A stretch of DNA of 64,000 nucleotides from Zelonia costaricensis (taxonomy: Eukaryota > Euglenozoa > Kinetoplastea > Trypanosomatida > Trypanosomatidae), in contig JASAOO010003465.1 in NCBI GenBank assembly GCA_030849075.1, positions 1 through 64,000 on the forward strand, written 5' to 3'. Under the pieces are notes generated by a model. The model searched no databases. It was not told the DNA's origin and saw only the letters and a list, made by a program, of their open reading frames with translations. Shown one piece after another: positions 31,901 through 38,695 of this stretch (the stretch's first letter is position 1; every line of letters begins with the position of its first letter). Position numbers and translations under genes: made by a program.

Positions 31901-32413
31901 CTCGACGATGCGGAACAGCTCCAGGCACGACTGCGGTGACGCGAGGTCCCAGTTCACGTGCGCGACGCTGTCGAGCAGTACGGACGTGTACGTGGCCCCT
32001 CCGTCGCCCTGTGTGAGGGCGCCGAGCAGCGCGATGGTGCTCAGAAGGCTTGCGTGCTGCTCCTGCGTCGGAAGCGATGCACCCATTGAGACGACAGCCT
32101 CGCTCAGCCGCTCCCGAATCTGCTTTGAGGAGGATAAGGACAGCTTGACCTTGCGGAAGCGCACCGCAAAGACGCGCTCGATGCGTGTCGAGCGCGCTGA
32201 AAGACGTCTCTGCAGGGCGGACAGAAGCCCCTCTTGTAGTCCAGTTGCCAGCGACGCCTCCAGCAGAAAACTCGGCACGCACGCCTCATCCAAGGCGGCG
32301 GGAGCGTGAGCCAGGGCAGCGCTGCCATCGCGCTCGTCTGCCGCAACGACACTGTCAACAATGTCCGCAACGCTAAGCAGACCCCAGTCATCTGTGGCAC
32401 TTGCAGAGCTCAT
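19934..32413 (-). CDS. Giant HECT-domain E3 ubiquitin ligase with SPRY and lectin-like domains
   Basis: The 4159-residue protein carries, in order, a concanavalin A/laminin G-like domain (about residues 390-610), a SPRY domain (about 1540-1710), a second lectin-like domain (about 2375-2560), an acidic stretch, two more SPRY domains (about 3050-3290 and 3365-3535), and a C-terminal HECT domain (about 3750-4130). The catalytic cysteine is C4093 in ATCFFAIELPDYST, matching the HECT consensus; the 67-residue tail from that cysteine ends in PPNSDEE. HECT enzymes take ubiquitin from E2 on this cysteine and pass it to substrates; SPRY and lectin-like domains probably recruit partners. The frame is open another 205 codons upstream, but the splice-like AG at 32449-32450 lies just before the ATG at 32411-32413 (MSSASATDDWG), so this start is preferred. 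The frame is intact over 12.5 kb. Confidence 0.93.
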   Translation of the reverse strand: MSSASATDDWGLLSVADIVDSVVAADERDGSAALAHAPAALDEACVPSFLLEASLATGLQEGLLSALQRRLSARSTRIERVFAVRFRKVKLSLSSSKQIRERLSEAVVSMGASLPTQEQHASLLSTIALLGALTQGDGGATYTSVLLDSVAHVNWDLASPQSCLELFRIVEAHAGDAAADGNLHAAVVRTKLGLALRSCRLCPLLKCIVEASGGALPLEPPVFPPRLSSQCVSVLAATMADFLVKALILPPQFRPRDPIRCSAHGRTLLVLGNTHVAQYQAMGTMGTRLTQRRVGPLPGQRGDAVLFLGEADVLCIRALGRDEQSWHFSVHRTGPDSERHGRLSLRTAGLSLADVRFRFCMGGEDRLCCLVSSHPPQRTRGCLYVGEAVLSDVLAGAATATELAPLLRNPSFNTASGRRAAFHFTKSVSVSVGRVTLKDKLHPFCIEMWVFPRSVTKDQVFLSIGDKSVDEVLLGLEPVGDGVRWRGGARTPRLGPSFATYTSAGKLSVLERWWHVALNFNGAAWELWLDFKLVSRQPALVSPNSIAQAKCVVGKSFVGLMAEVRAWQHTRTAAELARDARRPLYGNEDGLCGYFPLNEGYGNVIMDYAPHHEHALLPHGEPYWCAVDTFPVVEDSVDGRLVLDFVPQAWIEEADDVFFAASPDSYTVAGVRSDHTLCIFDYARYRRCLVAQRSVELPVSWTVKSVTAHPARDSLCCCAVAAPPRGAAAAAGGANAVTQVFIWEMWAYAGHNEAARHAPYTTSWQCGKAVLERGAAHAQRLLRAMQYLTDQSAWAAVVPPFLLDSDDAVLALLLRVAQQTTPVAAAAAEMAEPACTLLQLNLLARLYHSPVDFAVRVGGCYESVEQLLRAAAGTEGGEGNGRSAATRPPSHFRDSVVEFALRRTRLQAASSSALLQCCCQCFLTEAGRLQFLESHSGKQRSPAAETVYCCLLSFYSSLHTCCKLLANQPAKQLASLFTALFLEAIYQVDRSLRVKSVEELQRTSHFLEVLAEVLLSGCGLDGDAVRLETLQCAFSTALLRCCERMVDAVSAALRQLPDAEGTFLQCLQLSPVGALLASFAVSLPLLPTSALAACSASLQKCRESLLVLVDRFPGEEAKRWASRLCVALTYSLAQLGCTLLDPLPSSQDRESVSGTSRGVGVADTTSASYHPSYLRVLCNGQRRLSTERDALIKNLQSGVGVVSRVFEELQKKDVSALRVVRDEQLRETERQVMAACCALLLPTRALREATAELLLPAFQLVLKLRPWLLSKRQESKEYVALMRERAVFLAQFEPIAEVGDDETPGTGPGAGGAAGALARVRAGASAAAAATADPHAARMTQRQRWRRLFRSWKAMRQLKALMSSREEAADMNVGAEVVACFQSEVCTAEMEAAVAWRARKAQYRLVGLQLLWQLTEEARHSVLLARVLHPVIARTLCGWHYADGVDGCSVEQLSRLQGAFFLLLDAAVKAYEGVKTHAQPWVLLLAALFSCPFRRTDLRKLRNTSVSADVLRRLWAPEASPEQLYQRVNGTLPWPLRATKLSPAGCASTMTVGATGLTLRSAGGRGSCVAPCTWTRTQRRDGVSFYYEVDIVDLYQGGYVSVGLGPADYSLSQMPGWDTDSLAYDGLEGAVYTNRNARVIGSTFGMGDVVGCGWYSEVGDVFWTRNGKVVHTLQAALTSEQICPLIGMKGKGCVLVNFGARPFMYQSWPTPAPVSPSRALSPPGSAGAVRPGTAGYDLETSSWDGWDAFRLFSMRTATVVRDAADHAAAGTVAATSMAELAESAGRCLDALVGALSPAAEVPLAQLPIPARYATTLLGHLTLLCKLLRGVPEDVMTVHTSRVASLLTRMATRWLLTTSRAVLFTPEESEAVTALLTAWYHTMYLTPPSVSVPHSAAAPAASTPGSLAAARAKSPTAASAATTSAAPLPSFLHVLLQLAGCIITTNDTRMSASETRHVLEANSTPTIVTSCDTAHWLALSLLQQLNTDRDVHSHHAWRAELHTWLKATLSAAATAAGGGKGGSGRDVLLALAVLGGVPRLAVPGDRVMAHLAPHTVAPVLLLHASWAEETCEVLELQSSDAAAARVIKRLPLRFVHATVRGDEPPGDTFPIKGDAAHGELAAVVARLAQAWFPNVTPSSRFGEDVCLVAQLTCVLVRCAERHVVTVPPDLIRPLSQLTGMADDVTSNISQVRLELVLSLWGLLQCRQRRGQPQNSFSTARAERAARMSGGERLAQQRVSGGRGLVRVGGAVAPASFASASMRLRTFAALDPALHRQLLSEAPEEPDMAYDENDEGSEVDDDVDSDLGDGAGGLYPLHGVYDMDDEEDGGDEDEAEPSRTTATAAATVMGTTGLAQTDPGLSVSSTPDALFLPAEREAFDTIHFNSGCVRVVSGAPVGLSFTVDLLLRATNVERHQILFAQSLRGGSAATAVQMVARITRGSLEFGWLPCAPGGEAACDPADPATICAFALSDADVNAWIRITFVQSGTTLSLFRGGLLLDTRTMRGGGGALLQEELRLGGIPGQLAATAFIGDMKNFRVYELALRPAMVEQLRRLNSSLSTFLESHLALLLRTSRTGIENASRTPVSVGLDIWTEGDVGYLDESEEVAARPSEAREASAQEVDFGAESEETDLRTLSEPLPSQQAVLWHRKRSQSREQLLNICASCYHQLVAFYSAHILAHALCHVVKSPAGLAESDQSTMLALKDDACVARLAHWAVSTSGTDMATLLGEMWLSLSRASSWRSEEPAKVTAMWEMGNALLGELLRIAQRSQHMRVFESAHPQRPFASDVYEVQVAGQRAYAVFIDERSVASWRLVTVSADRTLGALLSEFCSTALCSFEVALPQFFLTVRSAAESSNWGHRVAVVHDYQPQLRAMRLFQSALATFLTIDAPSGSAVAYVWSAECLQALRAVAQRNTSKTRLLALTCLNHLLLYSQRFRTAPPPLSLPLLLHDVRRMALRHYRRRLLTQRVLARFIQIGMEGYVMQRDATQCWQAAQTPRVLSEPLSGATAVATSTASTDAGAASSHFQQQRQEQLRLYRQRDSSADRVSVQKLRNPQSLGLEWNGDGVCIVRGEGLGGSVVAGVPLTGGRWYYELRVGGTGNISIGVLPVPMALLGDQETPLPLTAAMMQGHQPVALNGCTGVLHRAGRHQQPHQSLSTAPLWFSRDYLGVVMDIPAQRCTVLVNGVQAASFAFGPEAAAADGDTAAAASAAAAASGARDASALTSDDEGAGEASGDDGGGARARRARQSRQRTVGRDAMAPVAYYPYVSLEQTDSVSLNFGAAYFEHELPSGCLPVDPTNLSLGTLFPYNQMRALQDIAAHLLTGGHYPLPPFYHEEADPFAGSTERVGPAHVSVHASASVQVNMEDVKNAGLEFETVTGDCAVGAGAWYFEVTLRTQGLMQIGWMQKGEVPHGNGRGVGDSSTSWSVDLFRRVMWHRGVPEPVNLPRRWATGDVVGCAVDMAHGELSFYLNGRPVTGTAALESGSPLTETCTFHGVPQGLYYVPAVSLRSGGAVSFNFGSSPFKFKPEGFNPLGVPDSWNERMDTFYNNAAAASTQQRLLAMQEAWRVLRRVHPTMDSESTTSAATVSPPLQPTTSTATTAVSAPAVHSWSMEAFEKNLQPYRLVVQAIDSFSSDVTKAFTKNAEEELAQYLAAYTYPVTSGGPSSAAALAERSWDVFKVLKAVSKVVHALLPFLSLNTTHPSLMTLLFLSLRTLLFRAVRRKLVESVLTVSSVRAEQYRISINRAKAHTEGQSVKASIFGQTFALLGAQSPRIFQTHQRFWNTVFLGEGAEDAGGPFREHLSEMCRELMSTRLPFFVPTANHVHNTGSHREAYVPAASARSTYDLEAFVFIGKLMGGALRSEDPLDLFLPPLVWRYLCACPITEAEVEQVDAICVQCVREFRTLSTSDEATAARADGDDSEGTATELFEDVFGEEFFVTQLSDQSTRELIDDGAHTRVTLARSAEYAEALLQARLHEFDLQLRKMREGLLSVVPEVAVLLLTPEELELRVCGQADYTPEELRKGASYEGLTSEDRRVQLLWKALEEASPLQRRLFLRFVSGRDRLPVKLRVLPLTTQADADTVLPRAATCFFAIELPDYSTLEVMKRKLYYSIENCADMDTDFNARVVDEDEAPQLSVALDDGQQDINLPPNSDEE

Positions 32414-33182
32414 TTGCGCGTGCGGTGATGGCCGGCTGGCGAGCGGCACTGACAGAAGGACAGGGCTGGAAATGCTTGAACAGTGTAGGAGCCGGTGGAG
32501 GCGTCGGGACGGCTTGACCTCAGCAAACGAAGGCCTAGAACAGTGTTTGTAGCCAGGAAAGCACCTCGGCACTAGGCAGGCTTGGTTTTCTTTCGTTGAC
32601 AACAGGAGACGCTGGGGCAAAGGGAGTTGTGATTCAAGGGAAGCAAAGAGTCGTTGGGGAAACGAAGAGAAACAAAAATCAAAGCAGCGAACTCTTGTGT
32701 GTACGCCAGTGCTGTTTTTTGCTAGAAACAGAACCGCAACTCGAGAAGTCAGTTTCTGTGCGGAAAGGCACTTTTCTGATGAAAATGTAGCGGCAAGCGG
32801 AGTCGATGTGAGAAATCCGCCTGAGTAACAGAAGAAAGGGGGAAAAAGAAGGAAAACTGAAGGGACATGAAAGACGAGGAGCAGACATCTCGGCGGCTTT
32901 CGCCTTCGTGCTGCACGTGGCTGAAGCGTGACAAAGTGGGCTACAAGAGGCACGTAGTGCTCGTCTCTCTCTCTTATGCGTGTCATCACATACAGAGAAG
33001 CTTTAGCGCAATTCATGCTCAAGCGCACCTTCGTCGGTGACGCACTTGTTTTTCTGTGTTGCGCCTTTTTTCCCCTCCACAGGAAAAAAAAAATGTGGCA
33101 AAGCCGCTGTTCAGCTGCGAAGCTGCTGATGGCACGTTCAGCACCTCACTCGCGAAAAAGAGGAGGCATCACAAAAACGCCG
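32414..33182. other. Intergenic with splice region of the HECT gene
   Basis: In the transcript a pyrimidine-rich stretch ending TGTCCTTCTGTCAG puts a good acceptor AG at 32449-32450, 36 bases before the HECT ATG. The rest (A-rich, 32640-32880) should include the 3' UTR of the next gene. No separate gene seen. Confidence 0.5.
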
Positions 33183-33761
33183 TCACCCGTTTTCGGGCGA
33201 AGAAAGAGCGTTGTTTATTTGAGTCACCAGCGGACTGGTGAACTCGACAGGAAGCTCAGCAGCACTGACGTCGATTTCAAGGCGTGCACAGGCGTTCAGC
33301 AGGCACGCCCGGGCGGCTGCCTCCGGAAAGAGGCAATACTGGTTTGCATAGAGACGTTCACACAGCGCTAGCGCGACGCGCCCGATGCACTCGCGAACGC
33401 GTAATGGTAGCGGGCGGTGGAGGGCCAGGCGCTTGAACTCCTTGCGCAAGCACCCTTCAATCAGCACCACGTGTGGCCGCACGAACTCAAATATCATCAT
33501 TTCGACTGCAACAACGTCGACCTCGCCGGGCAGTGGCATCAGTTCTCCTGCACTGGGACATTTCGCACTAAGGCGTCCAAAGTTCAGTGCGTATGAAACG
33601 CATGCAGAGCGAATCACGTCTGGTTCGACATCCAGCCGCAGCGTTGCGCGTGTAAGATGGTAAATCACGGCAGCTCGATTGCGTATACTGCGAGCGCAGT
33701 CCAAGTTGCGGAAAGGGTGAGAGTGAGTGGGGCATTGCAGCTGTTCGCTGGACTCACACAT
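33183..33761 (-). CDS. Hypothetical protein, 192 residues
   Basis: I do not recognise the family. The product (starting MCESSEQLQ) is rich in cysteine, arginine and leucine and mostly helical in appearance: two helical blocks, around RNRAAVIYHLTRATLRL and around RVRECIGRVALALCERLYAN, are joined by a short acidic, valine-rich part (PGEVDVVAVEMM). There is no signal peptide or membrane helix. The open frame continues 142 codons upstream, but that part is lysine-rich and crosses a poly-A and pyrimidine tract; a splice acceptor AG at 33781-33782 lies 20 bases before the ATG at 33759-33761, so the shorter protein is preferred. A cyclin-like helical fold is possible but unproven. Confidence 0.6.
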   Translation of the reverse strand: MCESSEQLQCPTHSHPFRNLDCARSIRNRAAVIYHLTRATLRLDVEPDVIRSACVSYALNFGRLSAKCPSAGELMPLPGEVDVVAVEMMIFEFVRPHVVLIEGCLRKEFKRLALHRPLPLRVRECIGRVALALCERLYANQYCLFPEAAARACLLNACARLEIDVSAAELPVEFTSPLVTQINNALSSPENG

Positions 33762-33780
33762 CTTGGTCTTGCCTGAGCCA

Positions 33781-33811
33781 CTTTTTTTTTTTTTGAGAGA
33801 GGGAGAAAGTT
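33781..33811 (-). promoter_or_regulatory. Predicted spliced-leader acceptor of the 192-residue gene
   Basis: In the transcript a pyrimidine run (33795-33811) is followed by a pure A-run and the first AG at 33781-33782, 20 bases before the ATG. This decides the start codon of the downstream gene. Confidence 0.5.
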
Positions 33812-34347
33812 CGGGGAAGAGAGCACCACAAGAGAGTTGAGATAAAAACACGTGCGTCCTTCGACACATGCGCTTGTCACCTTCTCTCTTTTTTTTCTCT
33901 GCTAACCACGTTGCTGAGCTGCGACGCATGCCGTCACATCTGGGAGAGCCAGGCCACCAAGAAAAAAAAAAAATGTGTACGCTTCCGCCCTCGGGTGACT
34001 GCACCCATTCGCATTTTCTTTTGCGGCAGAGAGTGCTCCCGTTCCTCTCCTCTTCTTTTTTTTTTCCGACGACAACACTACCTTTTGCTTTTGTTTCTTT
34101 GTATGCTTGTACCAACAACTCCCAAACACCGCGAAACAACAAAGGCAAAAGCCAAGGGGCGCAGCAAACGCCAGCCCGCCACGTCACAACACACTCTCAC
34201 ATATACGCAGATACACTAGCGATAAGCGTCGTGGAAGACGAGAACAAAACACGCAGTCGGTGTCCAGAAACGACACCTGTCGAGAGCCTGCTGCGTTGAC
34301 AAAAGGAACAGAAGGCAAGAAAACCCGCTCCGCCACCTGCTCGACCT
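33812..34347. other. Intergenic, no gene seen
   Basis: AT-richer than the surrounding coding DNA, with A-runs at 33961-33973 and T-runs at 33888-33896 and 34053-34066. It probably holds the 3' UTR of the 77-residue gene. Frames here are short and lysine- or phenylalanine-rich because of homopolymers. Confidence 0.5.
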
Positions 34348-34581
34348 CTAGCTCGCCTCCGTCGCGGAGTCGGTGATAGTGTCAGAAATCTGGATACCCT
34401 GCATCATGCCAACCGCGAACGTCAGCACGGCAATGAGCGCAACGCCAACAGTCAGCCCCGTGGCCGCCGTGCTAGACATGGAGATGGTGACTACGGAGTC
34501 GTTGGAAGACGAGCTGTCGGCAGCACAACCCACAGCCGCCAAGAGTGACACCGTCACCGCAGTAAGAAACATGAGCTGCAT
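34348..34581 (-). CDS. Small secreted or membrane protein, 77 residues
   Basis: I do not recognise the family. The frame starts at a true ATG and encodes a typical signal peptide (MQLMFLTAVTVSLLAAVGCA, residues 1-20), a serine-rich linker (about 21-40), one membrane helix (about 41-62, TGLTVGVALIAVLTFAVGMM) and a short threonine/serine-rich polar tail. The layout suggests a type I membrane microprotein with only some 20 residues outside. The sharp hydrophobic pattern in a long gap argues for a real gene despite its size. The function is unknown. Confidence 0.55.
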   Translation of the reverse strand: MQLMFLTAVTVSLLAAVGCAADSSSSNDSVVTISMSSTAATGLTVGVALIAVLTFAVGMMQGIQISDTITDSATEAS

Positions 34582-35156
34582 GGCTACGACGTTTTCCTAT
34601 TTTTTTTTTTTATTGCGCTCAAATGGGGCTAGTAGCGGAGAACGTTCAAATGCTTCGAGGTGGACTCGCAAGATATGTGTGCGCTTGACGTCGGCAGCGT
34701 CGGAGTACTCGAAGTCAAGACGTTTTTTGTGCCTCTTTCTTTTTTTTCCCCCTCTGATCTCTGTAATGCGAGAAACCAAAAAGTGGACGCCGTGCTTTTT
34801 CTTCTGTGCATACGTCAATCAGCAAGATGTTGTCACTCATGTGCACGATGACAACAGCACGCCGAGCAAAATCACAAGTGGGGAGAAAAAGAGTGAGGAG
34901 TTGGTTAAAAGAAAAGGCAGCGAGCTTGCTAGTCGTGTGTGCTGATGCGCAGCGCTGCAACGCGGCAGAGCACCACACAAGGTTCAGCACCAAGTGCCAG
35001 AGTTCGTTGTGCTCTCCTTTGCCAACGGTGGCAACAGCAGTTGTGCGCTTCACGACTCATGTTGTGTGTCTTGCGGTTGCACTAATTCAAGTTTCTTTTT
35101 TGTTGTTCTGTGATGAGAGCAGATACACCCGATTAGAAACGGCCATTCTCCGTTAC
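34582..35156. other. Intergenic, no gene seen
   Basis: T-run at 34600-34611 and A/T-rich patches. One 112-codon frame on the minus strand (34715-35053) has mixed composition but no recognisable features and probably falls in the 5' UTR or intergenic part of the transcript. Confidence 0.45.
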
Positions 35157-35741
35157 TTACACTTCCTTCTTGCCTTTGACGTGCCGTAGATACCAGGCCG
35201 ACCAGGCGTTACGTTCACCTTCCGGCACGGAGGCGTAGCTTTGATAGTCGGCAGTGTCTCGCTTCAGTTTGAGCCAGCGGCGAAGCGTCTCCTCGTCTGT
35301 CACGTCGTCGCCGAGAAGCTCATTATCCAAGAGCGGTAGATCACTCAAATCGATGTGCTGCAGGCGGTCGACCGCGTTTTCTTCGAGCATAAGGTCGTCG
35401 ATTAGCTCGTCCACAATGCTGGCGCTGCTGCCCGCGTAGTCGTCAGAGGGCTCTTTACCGACAAATGCAATGTCATCAAAGATCTGGGCGCAGTCGACGT
35501 CTTTCGCGGCAGCGCGGTTGATGCTGGCGCGTTGCCGGATAGCGTCGTGGATGGGTACGCGCTTCTTCACGTCGCCAAGAAATTCGAGAGCTGTATCCCG
35601 GCGCTCTTGCAGGTACCGCTGCTTCCATGCGTGTCCATCGGAGCTGTCGTGGAAGTCGGAAAAGGAACGCTTGAAAATCACCAAGGTATGCAGACAAAAA
35701 AATGCGAAGTGCTGTGTTCGGCGAGAGCGCTGCATTTGCAT
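35157..35741 (-). CDS. Hypothetical protein, 194 residues, possibly mitochondrial
   Basis: I do not recognise the family. It begins MQMQRSRRTQ with a basic, hydrophobic first 30 residues that could act as a mitochondrial targeting sequence. The middle is charged (WKQRYLQERRDTALEFLGDV), then strongly acidic (about residues 95-150, with DELIDDLMLEENAVD and DNELLGDDVTDEETLRRW), and the end is aromatic and basic (AWYLRHVKGKKEV). Mature length, charge pattern and tail would suit a kinetoplast ribosomal or RNA-processing accessory protein, but this is only inference. No other in-frame methionine precedes the acidic part, so the start is fixed near 35741 or 35735. Confidence 0.6.
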   Translation of the reverse strand: MQMQRSRRTQHFAFFCLHTLVIFKRSFSDFHDSSDGHAWKQRYLQERRDTALEFLGDVKKRVPIHDAIRQRASINRAAAKDVDCAQIFDDIAFVGKEPSDDYAGSSASIVDELIDDLMLEENAVDRLQHIDLSDLPLLDNELLGDDVTDEETLRRWLKLKRDTADYQSYASVPEGERNAWSAWYLRHVKGKKEV

Positions 35742-36444
35742 TCACGCAGCTTCTTCCACGCAATGATGGTTTCCCGCAAATCCGGAAAACCTCTGCAAGT
35801 GTTTTTTTCTTTTAACGGCCGGATTTGTGGGCCGACAGCGCTCAGCAACGGAGCCCAATTTGAACAGCTGGTGACGAGCAGGTGATGTGGTAGCAGCAAC
35901 GACAAAAAAAGAGAGTAGTTGGAAACACGTTTTCGTAGCTTTTTTTTTCTCTTCCTATCGTCTCGAACATGCGGGATAACAAGACGAGAGGAAAGCGTAA
36001 CAAAATGCATGCTTTGAATGCGACAGCGGCAGGTATGAGCCTCAAATCGTTTTGCTCACGCTGAGGGTGCCTGTGCAGTGCACCGTTTTTTTTTTTTTGC
36101 CGACGACGTTGTTGTACGTGATTTGCCATTCTTTCTATTGTTGTATTCTGCTCTTGAAAGCGTCTAGAAACACTTCATCGTGCTCTAGATTTGAGGTCGA
36201 GGCTGAAAGGGGAATCTCAAAGTGCTACGGTACAGAAAAGAAGATGAAGGCCAAGGAGGAAGAGAGCGATCGGCTCCAGAATGAGGGCATGCTGCTTTTC
36301 TGTGGCAAGCCAGCAAAAACAAAAAAAAAAAAGTGTCGCTGCGCACCACGAAAGCAAACGAGGCATTGCCGCGCTGCAGAGTGAAAAAAAAAAGTGAGGA
36401 GGCGAACACACGGGCGTGGTCATCACTTTTCTTGACCCTTTTGC
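35742..36444. other. Intergenic, no gene seen
   Basis: A/T-rich homopolymers (35940-35950, 36087-36099, 36320-36332, 36384-36393) separate PARN from the 194-residue gene. It probably holds the PARN 3' UTR and the splice signals of the next gene. Confidence 0.5.
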
Positions 36445-37977
36445 TCAGATACTGCGCAGTGTGATGTGATCGAGAAGCGTAAGATCTACACTTGTCTCGC
36501 TAGACAGCTCTTTTTCGCGAAGCGACTGCAAACGTGCAAGGACCTCGTCCAGACTCGCGCCCTGCTTCATGCGCACACAAAAAGCTGTGTACTTTTTGGA
36601 GGAGGCTACAGGTGTCAAGCCGTTGATGTGGTAGCTCAGCTTTCGCAGGTCCACTTTGCCGTTCTCTGGTGTTGATGTGGGCGGCGGCGTTTCCGTGGCA
36701 AAAAAAAGTGCCTCAATTTGCTCACAGTAGCACGGCACGGTGGACTCGAGGACGTACGTGCTGGGACTGATGAGTTTGTCTTCGGTGTCAACGCAAAAGT
36801 AGTAGAGGCTGCCGTACGCTGAAATGACGTTCTTGACGTTCTGGCAGGCGTCGGGGTAGAGCTGGAGCATCAGCGAAAATGCGACCCCGGTCATGTACGC
36901 GTCATAGGCTGCCTCGTGCGCTTTGTTTTGCAGCCGGACGGCGTAGTCGTTGTAGCTGTAGAACCCGGGCGGCAGACGGTAGCGCTGCGTGAATTCGTCG
37001 CTGCCGAGTGCGGCGCGGCGGCGACACTCCTCGTAAACGAATCCCAAGTGCGTGGCCTGAAACGCGTCGACGCCGGCCCACATCGTGGCCATGGTTTTGG
37101 TGTCGTAAATTACGGGAAGGGTGCACTGCAGCTGCTGCTTGAAGACGTCGTAGTCCGTTGGCAGCGGTGTTTCGTGCATGTGCATCATGAACATGACGTC
37201 TTGCATAAAGTTGTGCCCAATGATGGGCTTGTTGCTCTGCACGAGGACTTTCCAAAACTGTCGGAAACCCAGCTGGCGCGCGCGGTCGCGCTCGCGCTGC
37301 ATCAGGCGCTTTTCCTTTTCGCCGACCCATGCGTTCTGGTCCAGCTTGGTGAATTTGAATTTCATCTTTTGGGCAAGGAACGGGCGGCCGTCGAATGTGA
37401 CGGTGATGCGGTAATCGTAGCGGCGCCCGACGAAGCCGTGAACGCGGCGCGCGAGGTCTGCAGTGCAGGACGTTTCAACGGTGAGAGGATCGCCGTCGGT
37501 GGCGATCCAGTCGTCGACAGCCTTGAGAAGTTCATCGACGGTTTGCTGCTCGTCCGCGTCGAATGGGGCGGCGTGCTTTTTTTCGTAGGCGGCCTCCTCG
37601 TCGGCGTTGCAAAAGGACAAGCCAGAAGTGAGCCACGTCTGGAAGTTCATGTGATTTGCCGCAAGGAACGAAATCGCGGAGAGGCTGAGGCGCAGGTCGC
37701 CGGCGTCGTTGAGGAGGTAGAAATTGTACGGGCGAACCTCGTACGTGTTGGCGCCCGTTTTTGTGAAGAGCGCGATGCCCATTTGAAACGCGTTGTACGC
37801 CTCGACGGCGACGCGCTTGGCGTGGTAGACTGCCTCGGGTGAGGCGCCGAGGGGGACCGTCGTGCCAGGCACATCGACACCCGTCATCTCCTGGTCGACG
37901 GCGCAGAAGTCGCAGCGCGCCACCTCAGCGGCAAAATCGGCGAGCGCCACCGTCTGGTTGAATCGCGTAATGTCCAT
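36445..37977 (-). CDS. PARN: Poly(A)-specific ribonuclease PARN (deadenylase)
   Basis: The 510-residue protein is a DEDD-family 3' exoribonuclease of the PARN type, which shortens mRNA poly(A) tails and trims some non-coding RNAs. All catalytic residues are visible: D28 and E30 in FCAVDQEMTGV (same numbers as human PARN), D260 in IIGHNFMQDVMF, and H354 and D359 in HEAAYDAYMTG. A region resembling the RNA-binding middle part lies between about residues 140 and 230, and an RRM-like C-terminus follows. The frame is open 146 codons upstream, but that part is proline-rich and crosses pyrimidine-rich DNA, so the ATG at 37975-37977 (MDITRFNQT) is preferred; it also aligns with the family N-terminus. 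Trypanosomatids have several PARN paralogs; which one this is cannot be told. Confidence 0.93.
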   Translation of the reverse strand: MDITRFNQTVALADFAAEVARCDFCAVDQEMTGVDVPGTTVPLGASPEAVYHAKRVAVEAYNAFQMGIALFTKTGANTYEVRPYNFYLLNDAGDLRLSLSAISFLAANHMNFQTWLTSGLSFCNADEEAAYEKKHAAPFDADEQQTVDELLKAVDDWIATDGDPLTVETSCTADLARRVHGFVGRRYDYRITVTFDGRPFLAQKMKFKFTKLDQNAWVGEKEKRLMQRERDRARQLGFRQFWKVLVQSNKPIIGHNFMQDVMFMMHMHETPLPTDYDVFKQQLQCTLPVIYDTKTMATMWAGVDAFQATHLGFVYEECRRRAALGSDEFTQRYRLPPGFYSYNDYAVRLQNKAHEAAYDAYMTGVAFSLMLQLYPDACQNVKNVISAYGSLYYFCVDTEDKLISPSTYVLESTVPCYCEQIEALFFATETPPPTSTPENGKVDLRKLSYHINGLTPVASSKKYTAFCVRMKQGASLDEVLARLQSLREKELSSETSVDLTLLDHITLRSI

Positions 37978-38569
37978 TTTTGGAGGATCCGAGGTAGTCC
38001 GAGGAGTAGGGGGGGGGTAAGGAAGGGCTGTGGTGACGGTGTGTTTTTGCTCTGCAGGTCTACGGTGAACGGTAACTGAGCGTGTGACGAGGGCGGGGGG
38101 GGTGGCGGGAGGTGAATGGAGGGCGAGAGTTGAGCGAGGGGGCGAAGCACGGTGCCACCGCGACGTGGGCGACGAGCGGTGTCTGGGGTTCTGCTGGGGT
38201 GATGATGCGAAAAGGGAGTGCTGGGAGGGGGGGGGAAGGGGAGGTGGCGGGCGAGTCACGGTTTGATCGGCACTGTCGAGGTGCGACAGTACGACGTGGA
38301 CATTAAAAAACCACGGCTGCTTGTTGCTCACGGGAGCTGAGAAAAACAAAAAAGGAATGAACCGCAGAGCAGGCGGCAGGGGAAAAAGGTGGTTCATGCC
38401 CTCGCGGGGCCTCAAAATGTGGTAGTGAGGTTAGGGGCGCTGCCTAGTAAAAGTCGAGGCAGCGGTCCTTAACAATGCTTGAACGGGATGGCTAGGATCG
38501 ACGACAGGTGTTGTGCGCGTAGGAGTTCTCCTTTGGCGTGCTTTGTTTTCGCGGAGGGAAGCGGTCGTC
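37978..38569. other. Intergenic between PARN and the tRNA cluster
   Basis: Plus strand is G-rich (38000-38030, 38088-38120, 38220-38260), giving the pyrimidine-rich splice region of PARN. No further RNA gene recognised directly upstream of tRNA-Cys. Confidence 0.5.
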
Positions 38570-38641
38570 GGATTCATAGCTCAGTGGTAGAGCATTCGGC
38601 TGCAGTCCGAATGGTCACCGGTTCAAACCCGGTTGGGTCCT
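38570..38641 (+). tRNA. tRNA-Cys (GCA)
   Basis: A complete 72-base cloverleaf: the acceptor arm GGATTCA pairs with TGGGTCC, the anticodon arm TTCGG/CCGAA encloses loop CTGCAGT with anticodon GCA, and the T arm ends GGTTCAAAC. A T5 run at 38645-38649 directly downstream fits RNA polymerase III termination. It lies against the direction of the surrounding protein genes. Confidence 0.95.
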
Positions 38642-38695
38642 CCCTTTTTCCCGTTTTCTGGCCCGCACAGAGCAGGCGCCGGCGTGCAAAAAAAG

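Noticed and set aside
32414..33028. 205-codon N-terminal extension of the HECT ligase
   Set aside because: It lacks domain character, and a good splice acceptor (32449-32450) lies between it and the preferred ATG.
33762..34187. 142-codon extension of the 192-residue protein
   Set aside because: It crosses a poly-A run and a pyrimidine tract that form a splice acceptor 20 bases before the chosen ATG.
37978..38415. 146-codon N-terminal extension of PARN
   Set aside because: It is proline- and serine-rich, crosses the pyrimidine-rich splice region, and the preferred start reproduces the conserved family N-terminus.
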